Assembly (NCBI GenBank): GCA_030647905.1
Contig: JAUSJA010000026.1
Coordinates: forward strand, 434,001-498,000
Reading direction: 5' to 3'
Length of the DNA stretch: 64,000 bases
Source of the DNA: Gemmatimonadaceae bacterium
Lineage (GTDB): Bacteria; Gemmatimonadota; Gemmatimonadetes; Gemmatimonadales; Gemmatimonadaceae
The notes beneath the pieces were generated by a model. It was not told the DNA's origin. It did not search any database and saw only the letters and a program-made list of their open reading frames with translations. The translations under genes were made by a program, and so were the position numbers. Positions 1 to 8,822 of this stretch are shown here, piece after piece (the stretch's first letter is position 1; each line of letters begins with the position of its first letter).

Positions 1-1216
1 TGTCGCGAATGAAATGCTCACGCTCGACGGCATCGGTGGTCCAGACGCTGGAGCCGAGCCCGAACCGGCTGCGGTTGGCGGTGGCGATCGCCTCGTCAAT
101 GTCCGACACGCGCCATACCGAGGCGACGGGACCGAAGAGTTCCTCGTCGTCTGCGGGGCTCGCGTGCGGTATGTCCACGAGAACCGTGGGCTCGTAGTAG
201 AAGCCCGGCTGATCGATTCGCCGGCCGCCGCACAATGCGCGAGCGCCGAGGGAAATCGACTTCTCGACCTGAGTGGCGAGATCGTCGCGAATGTCCGATA
301 TGGCGAGCGGTCCGAGCTCGGTGGATGCGTCCATTGGATCGCCGATCTTCACCGCTTTGACCCCGGCGAGGAAGCGATCGAGGAAGCGATCGTAAATCGC
401 GTCATGCACGATGAACCGCTTGGCGGCGATGCAGGACTGTCCGTTATTGATCATGCGCGCCTTGACCGCCGTCGCCGCGGCACTGTCTACATCGGCGCTC
501 GGCATGACGATGAACGGATCGCTTCCTCCGAGCTCCAGCACCGTTTTCTTGAGAGCGCGTCCAGCCGTTTCAGCGACCGACCGTCCGGCGCTCTCGCTTC
601 CGGTGATGGTGACAGCCGCGATGCGATGGTCTTCGATGATGGACGCGACGTCCTTCGAGCCGATGAGCAGCGTCTGGAACGCGCCGTCGGTGAACCCGGA
701 GCGGCGAAGGATGTCTTCGATAGCCAGTGCGCACTGCGGCACGTTCGACGAGTGCTTGAGCAGGCCGACATTACCGGCCATCAATGCGGGTGCGGCGAAG
801 CGGAACACCTGCCAGAACGGGAAATTCCACGGCATGATGGCGAGCACGGCGCCAAGGGGCTGGAAGTGCACCCGGCCTTCTCCCCCGGCGGTCGGGACAT
901 GGTAATCGGCGAGAAGCTGGGCGCCATTCTCCGCGTAGTAGAAGCACGCTGTCGCGCATTTCTCCGCTTCCGCGATCGCCGCCGTGATGGGCTTGCCCAT
1001 CTCGAGAGTCATGAGGCGGCCGAGCTGTTCTTTCTCCGCCATCAGTATCTCGCCAGCGCGGCGGAGGGAGGCGGCGCGCTCCTCGAACGGCGTCAGGCGG
1101 TGGGTGGTGAACGCTCGCACCGCTTTGGCCAGGCAGGCGTCAATCTCGCCCGCGGTCAGGGGATCGAACGTCCTGAGAGTTTCACCAGTGGCCGGATTCA
1201 GCGTGGCGATCGGCAT
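1..1216 (-). CDS. NAD(P)-dependent aldehyde dehydrogenase, succinate-semialdehyde dehydrogenase-like (3' end off window)
   Basis: This enzyme oxidises an aldehyde, probably succinate semialdehyde, to the acid with NAD(P)+ in the cytosol. The reverse strand reads continuously from ATG at 1216 to the left edge, so the C-terminus is missing. Visible family marks are the MPWNFPFWQ cofactor loop near residue 130, ITGSESAGRS near 205, the general-base glutamate in LELGGSDPF near 228 and the nucleophile cysteine in NNGQSCIAAKR near 262. A strong ribosome site (GAGGTGA) sits just before the start. It lies directly behind a terminator of the upstream lipoprotein gene, so transcription may be readthrough or from an unseen promoter. 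Substrate is inferred from the GQSCIAAKR subgroup pattern and is not certain. Confidence 0.9.
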   Translation of the reverse strand, partial: MPIATLNPATGETLRTFDPLTAGEIDACLAKAVRAFTTHRLTPFEERAASLRRAGEILMAEKEQLGRLMTLEMGKPITAAIAEAEKCATACFYYAENGAQLLADYHVPTAGGEGRVHFQPLGAVLAIMPWNFPFWQVFRFAAPALMAGNVGLLKHSSNVPQCALAIEDILRRSGFTDGAFQTLLIGSKDVASIIEDHRIAAVTITGSESAGRSVAETAGRALKKTVLELGGSDPFIVMPSADVDSAAATAVKARMINNGQSCIAAKRFIVHDAIYDRFLDRFLAGVKAVKIGDPMDASTELGPLAISDIRDDLATQVEKSISLGARALCGGRRIDQPGFYYEPTVLVDIPHASPADDEELFGPVASVWRVSDIDEAIATANRSRFGLGSSVWTTDAVEREHFIRD

Positions 1217-1230
1217 CTGTCACCTCATTG

Positions 1231-1257
1231 CAAAACGCCCGCGCTCGGGGCGCGGGC
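1231..1257 (-). terminator. Rho-independent terminator of the lipoprotein gene
   Basis: GCCCGCGC (1237-1244) pairs perfectly with GCGCGGGC (1250-1257) around a 5-nt loop. On the minus strand the stem is followed by a short T-run (AAAA at 1232-1235 on the plus strand). It falls between the lipoprotein gene and the aldehyde dehydrogenase gene. Confidence 0.65.
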
Positions 1258-1277
1258 ATCGTTCGTACACCGGGTTC

Positions 1278-2399
1278 CTACTGGTACTGAATGTAGACGG
1301 GCTTGGGTGTGACGCGGAGAAGCTCACCGGGCGTGAGCAGCGGCTCGCCCTTCTTCGTGTCGTTGTGATAGAAGAGCTTGAATCCGGTGAACTGGACGGG
1401 CTCCGCCTGCACGTATTCGCGATACGAGTCGAACTTGAGCCACGGCGCACCCCATCCGTCCATGTTGATCACGACCTGGACGCGCGGATCGAGCCGGATT
1501 CCCTTCGTATCGGTGAGCATCTTCCGCGTGAAGCGATGCACGATCAGGACCTTCGGTGGAAGACTGTTCGCCTTCACCAGGTTTGACAGGTAATTCACCG
1601 CCCAGTTCACGTCGGCTGAGCTCATCGTGCCAATCCTGTGGCCCGGCGGATCTCCCGACTTCATGGAGAACTCGGGGTCGAGCCCAAGGTGGACATTGGG
1701 ACGCTTGAGGAATTGCTCGAGGCGCGGGACTTCTGCCTGCACATTGCTCTTTCCGACCTGAATGTCGAGGAAGAGAAGGGCGTTCTTCTTCTGGGTCCAG
1801 GAGTAGACTCGCTCGACGAGAGTGTCCGGCATGCGGAGTCGGTATTTGCCGTCACGTCCGGGAGCACCCTGGGCGACCACTACTATGAGGTGAAGCGCGG
1901 GCTGAACCGGAGTGGAAGGATCCGCGCGATTCCACGCGGCGATTTCCTTGTCGAGGCGGGCAAGCATCTCGTCGGGCGGCAGCTCACCCAGAATTCCCAT
2001 CTTCTTCGACAGCGGATTCCCGTAATAGGCGACGATACGCTTTCCAGGAAGGATCGAGCCGGGAAGCGGTGCGGCGGTCTTCACTGGCCAGTGGGTATCC
2101 TTCATTCCCTTGCGGATGGCTGAAACGAGCGCGATGCTGTCGCGTTTGTTGCGACCGGGGACGGATGGAACCGTGATTGGAGCGGGCTTCACGCTATCGG
2201 CCGGCTTGGCCGTATCGGCTGCGACGCGTGAGGCCAGCGTGGCTGAATCCATCGCCACGACAGTCGCCACGACAGTGACCGGCTGCATCGCGGTATTGGC
2301 GGCCCCGGGAGGAACGGCCGGTTGCGCGTCGTTCATCGCGCAGGCGGCAAGTAGCGCGAGGCCGGCGATGCCCGGCGCGGAGTAACGAATCATCTGCAT
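1278..2399 (-). CDS. Secreted lipoprotein of unknown function, possible TIM-barrel-like fold
   Basis: I do not recognise a named family. The 373-residue product starts with a lipoprotein signal (hydrophobic segment, then LLAAC at about residues 16-20), followed by a Pro/Ala/Thr-rich linker to about residue 80. The rest is a folded domain: RIVAYYGNPLSKKMG near 125, then alternating hydrophobic strands such as LHLIVVVAQG, ALLFLDIQVG, VHLGLDPEF, KVLIVHRF and VQVVINMDGWG. This alternating pattern, with acidic or aromatic residues at strand ends, resembles a glycosidase-like barrel, but that is inference. The protein probably sits at the periplasmic or outer-membrane face. A terminator follows it. 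Confidence 0.75.
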   Translation of the reverse strand: MQMIRYSAPGIAGLALLAACAMNDAQPAVPPGAANTAMQPVTVVATVVAMDSATLASRVAADTAKPADSVKPAPITVPSVPGRNKRDSIALVSAIRKGMKDTHWPVKTAAPLPGSILPGKRIVAYYGNPLSKKMGILGELPPDEMLARLDKEIAAWNRADPSTPVQPALHLIVVVAQGAPGRDGKYRLRMPDTLVERVYSWTQKKNALLFLDIQVGKSNVQAEVPRLEQFLKRPNVHLGLDPEFSMKSGDPPGHRIGTMSSADVNWAVNYLSNLVKANSLPPKVLIVHRFTRKMLTDTKGIRLDPRVQVVINMDGWGAPWLKFDSYREYVQAEPVQFTGFKLFYHNDTKKGEPLLTPGELLRVTPKPVYIQYQ

Positions 2400-2522
2400 G
2401 CTGCTGAAGCTTGGTTGGAGAGTGGCCTCTAATACTAACCCACTCCCCTGTATAGGGCGGAGATCTCCGTGAATTCGCGTCCCGGCATCGCCAGATCAGG
2501 GGATCGCGGATTTTCTGTGCGA

Positions 2523-2541
2523 CATATCCCTACAGATAAAC
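2523..2541 (+). promoter_or_regulatory. Copy of the recurrent GGGAA/CC/TAC motif (degenerate left half) upstream of the USP-DUF5335 gene
   Basis: ATATCCCTACAGATAAAC is shared in part with better copies at 6941, 11507 (minus) and others: ATCC-CTACA-GA matches exactly, while the GGG half is missing. Its TAC lies about 76 nt before the start codon at 2607. This is one of the weaker copies. Confidence 0.3.
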
Positions 2542-2606
2542 GCCTGCGTCGCCGCAATCTTGCAGTGAGTAAAAGTGCATGACAGAGACCAATGGAGGAT
2601 CCAGCC

Positions 2607-3941
2607 ATGATGAACTCCGCACAGAACGCCCCTGAAGCGGGCCAGCTCGGCATCTATTACCCGCCGCCCAGGACACAGCCGTCGGGTCCACTGCTTGTCG
2701 CCACTGACGGAGGCGCGCCCTCCGATGCAGCGTTTCGCGCGGCGTTGGCGCTGAGGGAAAAGCTCAGTGCGGACGTCGAAGTGGTCGGCGTGGTCGAGCC
2801 GTTGCCGATGATCGTTCCCGAGGCGCAGGGATTGCTTCAACCGCTCGTCGTCACGCCGGAGCACATGACTGCGCTGAAGACCAAGGTCAGGACACAGCTC
2901 GACGACGCTGGAGTCGCCGGGAGCAAGTGGCCGATTACCGTTCTGTACGGACGCCCTGCCAGGGAGATCACTGACCTCGCCAGACAGAACCACTCGCAGC
3001 TCATCGTGATCGGGCTCACGCATCACGGCGTGATAGACAGGATCCTCGACGGAGAGACGGCGCTCGAGGTTCTGAGACAATCGGAAGTACCGGTACTCCT
3101 CGCTTCAGGGTTCGAGTCGCTTCCGCGTCAGGCCGTGTTCGCGGTGGACTTCAGCGCGCAGAGCATGAATGCGGCGCGAGCGGGCCTGCGCCTCGTCAGC
3201 GCCGATTGCTTCGTGAACCTTGTCCACGTTCGTCCCTCCGTCACTGTATTCGACGGCACCGGAATGTGGGAAGTGGAGTACGACAAGGCCGCTGAGCGTG
3301 AGCTGGAGAAATTCGCGGAAGCTCTTGCGGCACCGGCGGGAATCGAGACGAAACCGACGATTCTGCGCGGTCGGCCTGCCAACGCCATCGCCGATTTCGC
3401 GCGGAATGCAGGTGCGGATCTCATCGTCGCGGGAACTCGGGGAGCCGGACTCATGAGGAGAATCCTCGTCGGAAGCGTCGCCACCGGTCTCGTTCACAAG
3501 GCCACGACTTCGGTGCTGATCGTTCCGGACAGAGTGGGCGCCCGCACCGAGCGGATCGCGGACTCACTCCATGCCGACGCGGATCCGGCGACGCGCAGCG
3601 AATGGGCGGCGAAGCTCTCCGAATTCTCGAAGCGCAATGCTGCACGCCGCGCGACTCTCGAGATAGATGACCCCGCGATCGGCTCTCAATCAGAAGTCGT
3701 GGACTTCCCGTTCCTTGGCGCCGACTACGACAGGCAAAGCGGGAGGGTGGAGATCATGCTTGGTGAATTCACGGGGAGTGATCGCCATCTGACGCACAGC
3801 ATGGAAAGGATTTCCTCCATTGACATCCTGAAGGACGAGACCGGAAAGGACATGGCGCTTCGCGTGGCGTATGAAGGTGGCCAGGCGCTGGTTCTGTTCG
3901 GCCGCGAAAACCGTTCAAAGCCGGTGGCGAAGGCGACTTGA
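2607..3941 (+). CDS. Tandem universal stress protein with C-terminal DUF5335-like domain
   Basis: Two USP domains (about residues 15-165 and 170-310) precede an extra domain (about 335-440). Each USP half ends in the nucleotide-loop pattern: VIGLTHHGVIDRILDGET in the first and VAGTRGAGLMRRILVGS in the second; the second is canonical. The C-terminal part (ATLEIDDPAIG ... LTHSMERISSIDIL) resembles DUF5335. USPs are cytosolic ATP/AMP-binding stress and dormancy proteins. I place the start at ATG 2607 because an upstream in-frame ATG at 2592 overlaps the GGAGG ribosome site at 2594-2598. The stop overlaps the TTG start of the MgtC-like gene (TTGA), implying coupling. Confidence 0.88.
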   Translation: MMNSAQNAPEAGQLGIYYPPPRTQPSGPLLVATDGGAPSDAAFRAALALREKLSADVEVVGVVEPLPMIVPEAQGLLQPLVVTPEHMTALKTKVRTQLDDAGVAGSKWPITVLYGRPAREITDLARQNHSQLIVIGLTHHGVIDRILDGETALEVLRQSEVPVLLASGFESLPRQAVFAVDFSAQSMNAARAGLRLVSADCFVNLVHVRPSVTVFDGTGMWEVEYDKAAERELEKFAEALAAPAGIETKPTILRGRPANAIADFARNAGADLIVAGTRGAGLMRRILVGSVATGLVHKATTSVLIVPDRVGARTERIADSLHADADPATRSEWAAKLSEFSKRNAARRATLEIDDPAIGSQSEVVDFPFLGADYDRQSGRVEIMLGEFTGSDRHLTHSMERISSIDILKDETGKDMALRVAYEGGQALVLFGRENRSKPVAKAT

Positions 3942-5209
3942 AGCCAGTGCAGTTTGGGCCCGAGCTGGAAATCGTAGTCCGGCTCGCGATAGCGTCGCTG
4001 GTCGGGCTCGGCGTCGGACTCGAGCGTGAATGGTCGGGCCATGCGACAGGGCCGCGCGCGCGTTTCGCCGGGCTGAGGACGTTCTTTCTTCTCGGGCTGA
4101 TTGGCGGGATCGCGGGGCTGCTGTTGAGTCAGTCGCACGAAGCCGTCGCGTCAGTGATCATAGCGGGAGCGATGGCGATGAGCGTCGGGGCCTATCTCAT
4201 GTCGGTTCGCCGTCCGGAGATTGAGCTGGATGGCACCACTGAGGTGGCAGCTCTGGCTGTGGTGCTGCTCGGCACGCTGGCAGGCGACGGATTCCTCGCG
4301 ATTTCCGCGGGCGCCGGTTCGCTCGTCGTTCTCGCGCTGAGCGAGAAGACGAAGCTGCACTGGGCCGTGCGCCGCGTGGGAGAAAACGAGCTTCGTGCGG
4401 CGCTTCAGTTCGCCGTACTCGCGCTCGTCGTGCTGCCGCTTCTTCCCGCCGGGCCATTCCTCGGTGCGCTCGAGGTAAGACCGCGCGCGTTGTGGATGAT
4501 TGTGCTGCTGTTCTCGGGTCTGAATTTCGTCGGCTTTCTCGCCCGTCGCGCGCTCGGACCGGGCGCCGGGTACATACTCACAGGACTGGCAGGCGGCCTG
4601 GTTTCGTCCACTGCGGTCACTCTCGAGTTCTCGCGCGAGAGCAAGCGGAACGCGGCGATATCGCGATCGCTTGCGTTCGGAATCATCGGCGCGTGCACAG
4701 TGCTTATTCTGCGTGTGCTCATCGTCAGCGGTGCGCTCGACGTGGATGTCGCGCGAAGTCTTGTCTTATTCGTGGTACCGCCGTTTCTGCTGGGCGCGGG
4801 CATGCTTGCCTGGGCGTTGCGCCGCAGACATGAGGCGAACGGCGGGGAGGTTCTTCTCGCCGAGAGTCCGCTCAAGCTTGGCGCCGCGATCAGGATGGCT
4901 ATCGCGTTCCAGATAGCGATAGTCCTTGTCACGGCTGTGCGGAGCCGCTGGGGAAGTGCGGGCGTTTATCCGGCTGCAGCAGCGCTCGGCTTGACCGACA
5001 TGGATGCGTTGACTGTCTCGATGAGCAGGATGGGCGAATCTCTATCGCCCGGGATCGCAGCGCGAGCGATCGCGATCGGCATCATCGCGAACACGGTGCT
5101 CAAGCTCGGGCTCGTGTTGGGTCTCGGCAGTAGCGAGACACGGCGCATTGCCGGAATCGGGCTCGTGGCGCTGGCGCTGGCCAGCGGACTGGGTCTGCTG
5201 ATTGCGTAA
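3938..5209 (+). CDS. MgtC/SapB-type DUF4010 integral membrane protein
   Basis: This 423-residue polytopic inner-membrane protein begins with an MgtC-like segment (IASLVGLGVGLEREW near residues 17-31, then RFAGLRTFFLLG). About ten hydrophobic segments follow, with the DUF4010 region from about residue 180 onward (GLAGGLVSSTAVTLEFSRES near 215). MgtC-family proteins are linked to Mg2+ limitation, acid or virulence stress; the exact role of MgtC-DUF4010 fusions is unknown. The start is TTG at 3938, overlapping the USP stop by 4 nt, so the two are very likely co-translated. It converges with the PAS kinase gene. Confidence 0.85.
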   Translation: MKPVQFGPELEIVVRLAIASLVGLGVGLEREWSGHATGPRARFAGLRTFFLLGLIGGIAGLLLSQSHEAVASVIIAGAMAMSVGAYLMSVRRPEIELDGTTEVAALAVVLLGTLAGDGFLAISAGAGSLVVLALSEKTKLHWAVRRVGENELRAALQFAVLALVVLPLLPAGPFLGALEVRPRALWMIVLLFSGLNFVGFLARRALGPGAGYILTGLAGGLVSSTAVTLEFSRESKRNAAISRSLAFGIIGACTVLILRVLIVSGALDVDVARSLVLFVVPPFLLGAGMLAWALRRRHEANGGEVLLAESPLKLGAAIRMAIAFQIAIVLVTAVRSRWGSAGVYPAAAALGLTDMDALTVSMSRMGESLSPGIAARAIAIGIIANTVLKLGLVLGLGSSETRRIAGIGLVALALASGLGLLIA

Positions 5210-5236
5210 CACTTTCCTGTATTTCAGGCCAAGGGA

Positions 5237-6859
5237 TCAGGCTGCGATCGGAAGCGTGAAATAGAAAGTGCTCCCCGCGCCGGGCATGCTTTCGGCCCAG
5301 ATGCGGCCGCCGTGCGCCTCGATGATTCCCTTGGTGATCGCGAGGCCCAGGCCTGCACCCTGCCGGTCGGTGCGGCTGGACCGCCAGAACCTGTCGAACG
5401 CGTGCGACAACTGCTCCGCCGTCATGCCCTGGCCGCGATCACTCACCGAGAACAAGAGGTCACCATCGAGGACCGCGACTCTCACGATGATTTCGCTTCC
5501 TGGCAGAGAGAACTTCACCGCGTTCCCGACGAGATTGGAGATGGCTTGCGCCACTCTCTCGCGATCGGCCATTACGAAGGGAAGATCGTTGGGCGCATTG
5601 AGGCGCAGGGTCAGCGATTTCTCCGCTGCCACCGGAGCCAGCGTTCGCAGCGCGTCGCTGAGGAGCTCTTCGGTGTTTTCCCGTGCTGTATCCACCTTGA
5701 GCTGTCCCGCTTCGACGCGTGTCACGTCGAGGAGATCGCGAATCAGCGTGTCCATCTGCTCCGCCGCCTGCCTGATGACGCTCGCGTATTCTGCGATATC
5801 AGGCGCCAGCGCTTCCTCGCGCTCGCGATCCAGCATCACGCCGGAGAGCATCCGGACCGCATTGACCGGATTCCGCAGATCGTGCGACACGATTCCGATT
5901 ATGTCATCACGGGCGCGGACGCCGGCGTGCACGAGATCGTGAAGCCGCGCGTTGTCCATCGCCAGTGCGGCGCGTCGTCCGATTTCTTCGGCGAGGAAGA
6001 CATCTGCCGCATCGTATGATCCGTGCTTGCGATAAAGACCCATGACACCGAGGAGCTGGCCGCGCGCATTGAGCGGGAGAACGATCGCCGCGGAAGGCGG
6101 CTTGTTGAAGATATCATTTGGCTCGTCGTCAATATCTCCAGACGCCGTCGTCGTACCTTCGGAACCGGCGATGATGAGCGGCGCCAGGGTGCGGATCACC
6201 CGTGCCACCGGGTGGTTGCTCGATGGGTCTATGGGATGCTCGGTGCGAATTCGTTCCAGCGCTATCGCCCGCTCGGGGTCCACGTGAGCCACCGCGGCCC
6301 CGTGAAAACGACCTCCACGATACACGTTGACCACGCACGCGTCCGCGAGATGCGGAACGACCAGGCGCGTGACATTGCGCAGGGTGTCCTCGGGCCCAAG
6401 GGACGACGCCAGCGCCTCTCCCGCTTCGGCGAGAAACCGCTGCGTCTCATGCGCGCGCCGACGCTCGGTGACGTCGCGCAGCACCACGGAATAGACTGGA
6501 TTGCCTTCTGAGCCGAGGTGCGAGATCGCGGCTTCCGCCGGGAACTCCACGCCGTTCTTCCTCAACCCCAGGATCTGGCCGCGCTCGCCCATTCGTCGCG
6601 CGTGCACATCCGATCGACCGAACCTCTCCACGTGAGCAGCATGGGTCGCCCGGAATCGCTGCGGAATGAGCACCTCGAGCGGCTTTCCCATGATCTCCTC
6701 GGGCGCGTAGCCGAAGATCTCCCTGGCGCCGTCATTGAAGAAGATGATCACCTGTTGCTCGTCCACACAGATGATCGCGTCGGCGGAGATCGTGACGATC
6801 GCCGCGAGGATCGAATCGGTGATCGTTGCAGCCGGGGGGCCGTTCAGGGTTTCGGTCAT
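5237..6859 (-). CDS. PAS-GAF sensor histidine kinase (HisKA/HATPase_c)
   Basis: A soluble kinase of about 540 residues, read N to C: PAS (AIICVDEQQVIIFFNDGARE, then IFGYAPEEI), a GAF-like region (HLADACVVNVYRGGRF ... LGVMGLYRKHGSYDAADVF), HisKA with the phospho-accepting histidine in GIVSHDLRNPVNAVRML, and HATPase_c with N-box NLVGNAVKFS, G1 FSVSDRGQGM and G2 GAGLGLAITKGI. No membrane segment is visible, so it probably senses a cytosolic signal (redox, gas ligand or small molecule). I chose ATG 6859 because upstream codons look non-conserved. No cognate regulator is adjacent on this strand. It is divergent from a second kinase, and the shared intergenic region carries a good copy of the recurrent motif. 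Confidence 0.9.
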   Translation of the reverse strand: MTETLNGPPAATITDSILAAIVTISADAIICVDEQQVIIFFNDGAREIFGYAPEEIMGKPLEVLIPQRFRATHAAHVERFGRSDVHARRMGERGQILGLRKNGVEFPAEAAISHLGSEGNPVYSVVLRDVTERRRAHETQRFLAEAGEALASSLGPEDTLRNVTRLVVPHLADACVVNVYRGGRFHGAAVAHVDPERAIALERIRTEHPIDPSSNHPVARVIRTLAPLIIAGSEGTTTASGDIDDEPNDIFNKPPSAAIVLPLNARGQLLGVMGLYRKHGSYDAADVFLAEEIGRRAALAMDNARLHDLVHAGVRARDDIIGIVSHDLRNPVNAVRMLSGVMLDREREEALAPDIAEYASVIRQAAEQMDTLIRDLLDVTRVEAGQLKVDTARENTEELLSDALRTLAPVAAEKSLTLRLNAPNDLPFVMADRERVAQAISNLVGNAVKFSLPGSEIIVRVAVLDGDLLFSVSDRGQGMTAEQLSHAFDRFWRSSRTDRQGAGLGLAITKGIIEAHGGRIWAESMPGAGSTFYFTLPIAA

Positions 6860-6940
6860 CGGAGAGGAATTTATGCTCCGGGGTCTTGCGTGCTGCGGTG
6901 AGGCGTTCCGGTTGCCGAATCTGGCCACGAAACCCGAACC

Positions 6941-6958
6941 GGGGAATCCCCTACAGAA
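6941..6958 (+). promoter_or_regulatory. Recurrent motif copy between the two divergent kinase genes
   Basis: GGGGAATCCCCTACAGAA lies here, nearly identical to the minus-strand copy before the BON gene (GGGGAATCCCTACACGAAA). The GGGGAATCCCC part is itself a palindrome. A CCGACAGAG element follows about 22 nt after TAC, echoed at similar spacing at the 11.5-, 21.7- and 25.9-kb copies. It is about 120 nt from the start at 7078 and about 80 nt from the start at 6859, so it could serve either gene. Confidence 0.5.
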
Positions 6959-7077
6959 CCTTCCACGCTCCGCCCGACAGAGCATGAGGAGCAGTTCGGG
7001 TAGGTTGGCTCATCGGCGGAAGAAGCCACGGTCACGGCGTTGATCGTCGAACAGATCGGTATCCGATGGAGGCAGCG

Positions 7078-8130
7078 ATGAGTATGACAGTGGCACTCGG
7101 TGCGAGACGACGAGCTCGCGGATCCCTGATTGCGCGGATCGTCCGGGCAATTCTGGGCGTTCCGCTCGTTGGCAAGCTGATTGGCGCCAACGTCATCATC
7201 GTTGCCGCGGCAATCATCGTGCAGACCATCGCGTTCGACGGCAGGGACAACGCGGAGATGGTCGCGGTGCTCACGGCGCTCGCCGCCGCGTCAGTGGTGA
7301 ACCTGATTCTGGTGCGTGTCGCGCTCAGCCCGGTAGCGGATCTTCAGCAACTCGCCGACCATGTCTCGGCTGGGGAGTTCGAAGCCCGGAACACGCCGTC
7401 GCTGTTCGCCGATGCGGGGCTCAAGCGCCTTGGCTCGACGATCAACGAACTTCTCGATTCGCTCGCCGCCGAGCGGAAGCGGATCCAGGATCTCGGCGCG
7501 GAGGTGGTTTACGCGCAGGATGCGGAACGCGCACGCATCTCGCGCGAGCTGCACGATTCGATCGCTCAGACACTGGCTGCGGCTCGATTTCAGCTTTCGG
7601 CGGCATCCACCGAGGCCTCGGGAGACATGAAGAATCGGCTCGCCGCGGCCAATGGTCTCATCGGTTCGGCGCTGGAGGAAGTGAAGAATGTCTCCTACTC
7701 GCTGCATCCGAGGGTGGCGGAGGATCTCGGGCTGGAGGCGGCGCTCGGAGCGCTGGCGCGGCAGGTCAGCGACCGGTCGGGCATAAAGGTGCACGTCAAG
7801 GCGTCGGTGACCGGCGCTCCTATCCCGGGCAACGTTTCGGCCACACTTTTCCGGGTGGCGCAGGAAGCACTGCGGAACATCGAGATGCACTCGCACGCGA
7901 AATACGCTACAGTCGAGGTGGTGGCGTGGGATGGCAGCATTCGCATCGAGGTCGCTGACGACGGGCGCGGATTCGATGCCGCCGCGGTAACCGCTTCCAC
8001 CCGGGGATCAGGCCTTGCATCGATCAGGGACCGCATCACGCTTGCGGGAGGAAGTATGCAGATCGACAGCGTGCCTAACGGAGGAACACGAGTGATAGCC
8101 AAGCTGCAGACGAAGAAGGCGGCGTCATGA
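7078..8130 (+). CDS. Membrane sensor histidine kinase, NarL-partner type (HisKA_3)
   Basis: Two transmembrane segments (about residues 35-55 and 62-85) with almost no periplasmic loop are followed by a HAMP-like linker, then HisKA_3 with the histidine in ARISRELHDSIAQTL near residue 160, and HATPase_c (FRVAQEALRNIEMHS, then VADDGRGFD and GSGLASIRDRI). This architecture pairs with LuxR/NarL-type regulators, and such a gene overlaps its end (ATGA). Lack of a sensor loop suggests sensing within the membrane or cytoplasm. ATG 7078 is preferred because GGAGG at 7068-7072 precedes it by 5 nt; an in-frame ATG at 7066 overlaps that ribosome site. Confidence 0.92.
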   Translation: MSMTVALGARRRARGSLIARIVRAILGVPLVGKLIGANVIIVAAAIIVQTIAFDGRDNAEMVAVLTALAAASVVNLILVRVALSPVADLQQLADHVSAGEFEARNTPSLFADAGLKRLGSTINELLDSLAAERKRIQDLGAEVVYAQDAERARISRELHDSIAQTLAAARFQLSAASTEASGDMKNRLAAANGLIGSALEEVKNVSYSLHPRVAEDLGLEAALGALARQVSDRSGIKVHVKASVTGAPIPGNVSATLFRVAQEALRNIEMHSHAKYATVEVVAWDGSIRIEVADDGRGFDAAAVTASTRGSGLASIRDRITLAGGSMQIDSVPNGGTRVIAKLQTKKAAS

Positions 8131-8786
8131 CCGCGGACGTCATCAAGGTGATACTCGCCGACGATCACGCGGTCGTGAGAGCCGGGGTCAAGGCGGTGCT
8201 GGGCTCCGCGAAGGACATCCAGGTGATAGGTGAGGCGTCCAATGGACGCGAAGCCGTCGCACTTGCCGAGCGCGTTGACCCCGACGTGGTCGTGATGGAT
8301 CTTTCGATGGGAGAGATGGACGGCATCGCCGCGACGCAGGAGATGGTGTCGAAGAACATCCGTGCGAAGATCCTGATCCTGACGATGCACGCCGAGGATG
8401 CCTATCTGGTGAAGGTCCTCGAGGCGGGGGCGAGCGGGTATCTGGTGAAAAGCGCCGCCGACCGGGAGCTGGTGGATGCGGTACGATCACTGGCGCATGG
8501 CGACATGTACATGCAGCCGACCGCGGTGCGTGCGTTGGCGCAGGGGATCAAGCGCAAGTCGGAGCATGCGGACGAGCGAGATCGCTACGAGAAGCTGACC
8601 GAGCGCGAGCGCGACGTGCTGCGCTATGTAGCCGGCGGATTCAGCGCTCCCGAGATCGGCGAAAAGCTGTTCATCAGCCCCAAGACCGTGGATACGTACA
8701 AGCAGCGGATCAACGAGAAGCTGGGGCTGTCGCATCGCTCAGACTATGTGGCATTCGCGTTGAAGCTCGGACTGCTCAGCCAGTAG
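8127..8786 (+). CDS. NarL/LuxR-family response regulator
   Basis: A 219-residue transcription regulator with an N-terminal receiver (acidic pair DD at residues 12-13, phospho-acceptor Asp58 in VVVMDLSMGEMDG, conserved ILTMHAED and LVKSAADRE) and a C-terminal LuxR helix-turn-helix (LTERERDVLRYVAGGFSAPE, then ISPKTVDTYKQRINEKL). It overlaps the kinase gene by 4 nt, so the pair is a two-component system. It is the only response regulator in the window and therefore the natural candidate to bind the motif shared by USP, BON, PPOX and nosZ promoters; that link is inference. Confidence 0.93.
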   Translation: MTADVIKVILADDHAVVRAGVKAVLGSAKDIQVIGEASNGREAVALAERVDPDVVVMDLSMGEMDGIAATQEMVSKNIRAKILILTMHAEDAYLVKVLEAGASGYLVKSAADRELVDAVRSLAHGDMYMQPTAVRALAQGIKRKSEHADERDRYEKLTERERDVLRYVAGGFSAPEIGEKLFISPKTVDTYKQRINEKLGLSHRSDYVAFALKLGLLSQ

Positions 8787-8822
8787 CGAAGGTCGGCGAC
8801 TGGATCCGCTTCTGGGTGGTGA

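Noticed and set aside
361-400. Tandem GAGGAAGCGATC repeat
   Set aside because: Only two copies within the aldehyde dehydrogenase gene; explained by protein sequence (RFLDRFL).
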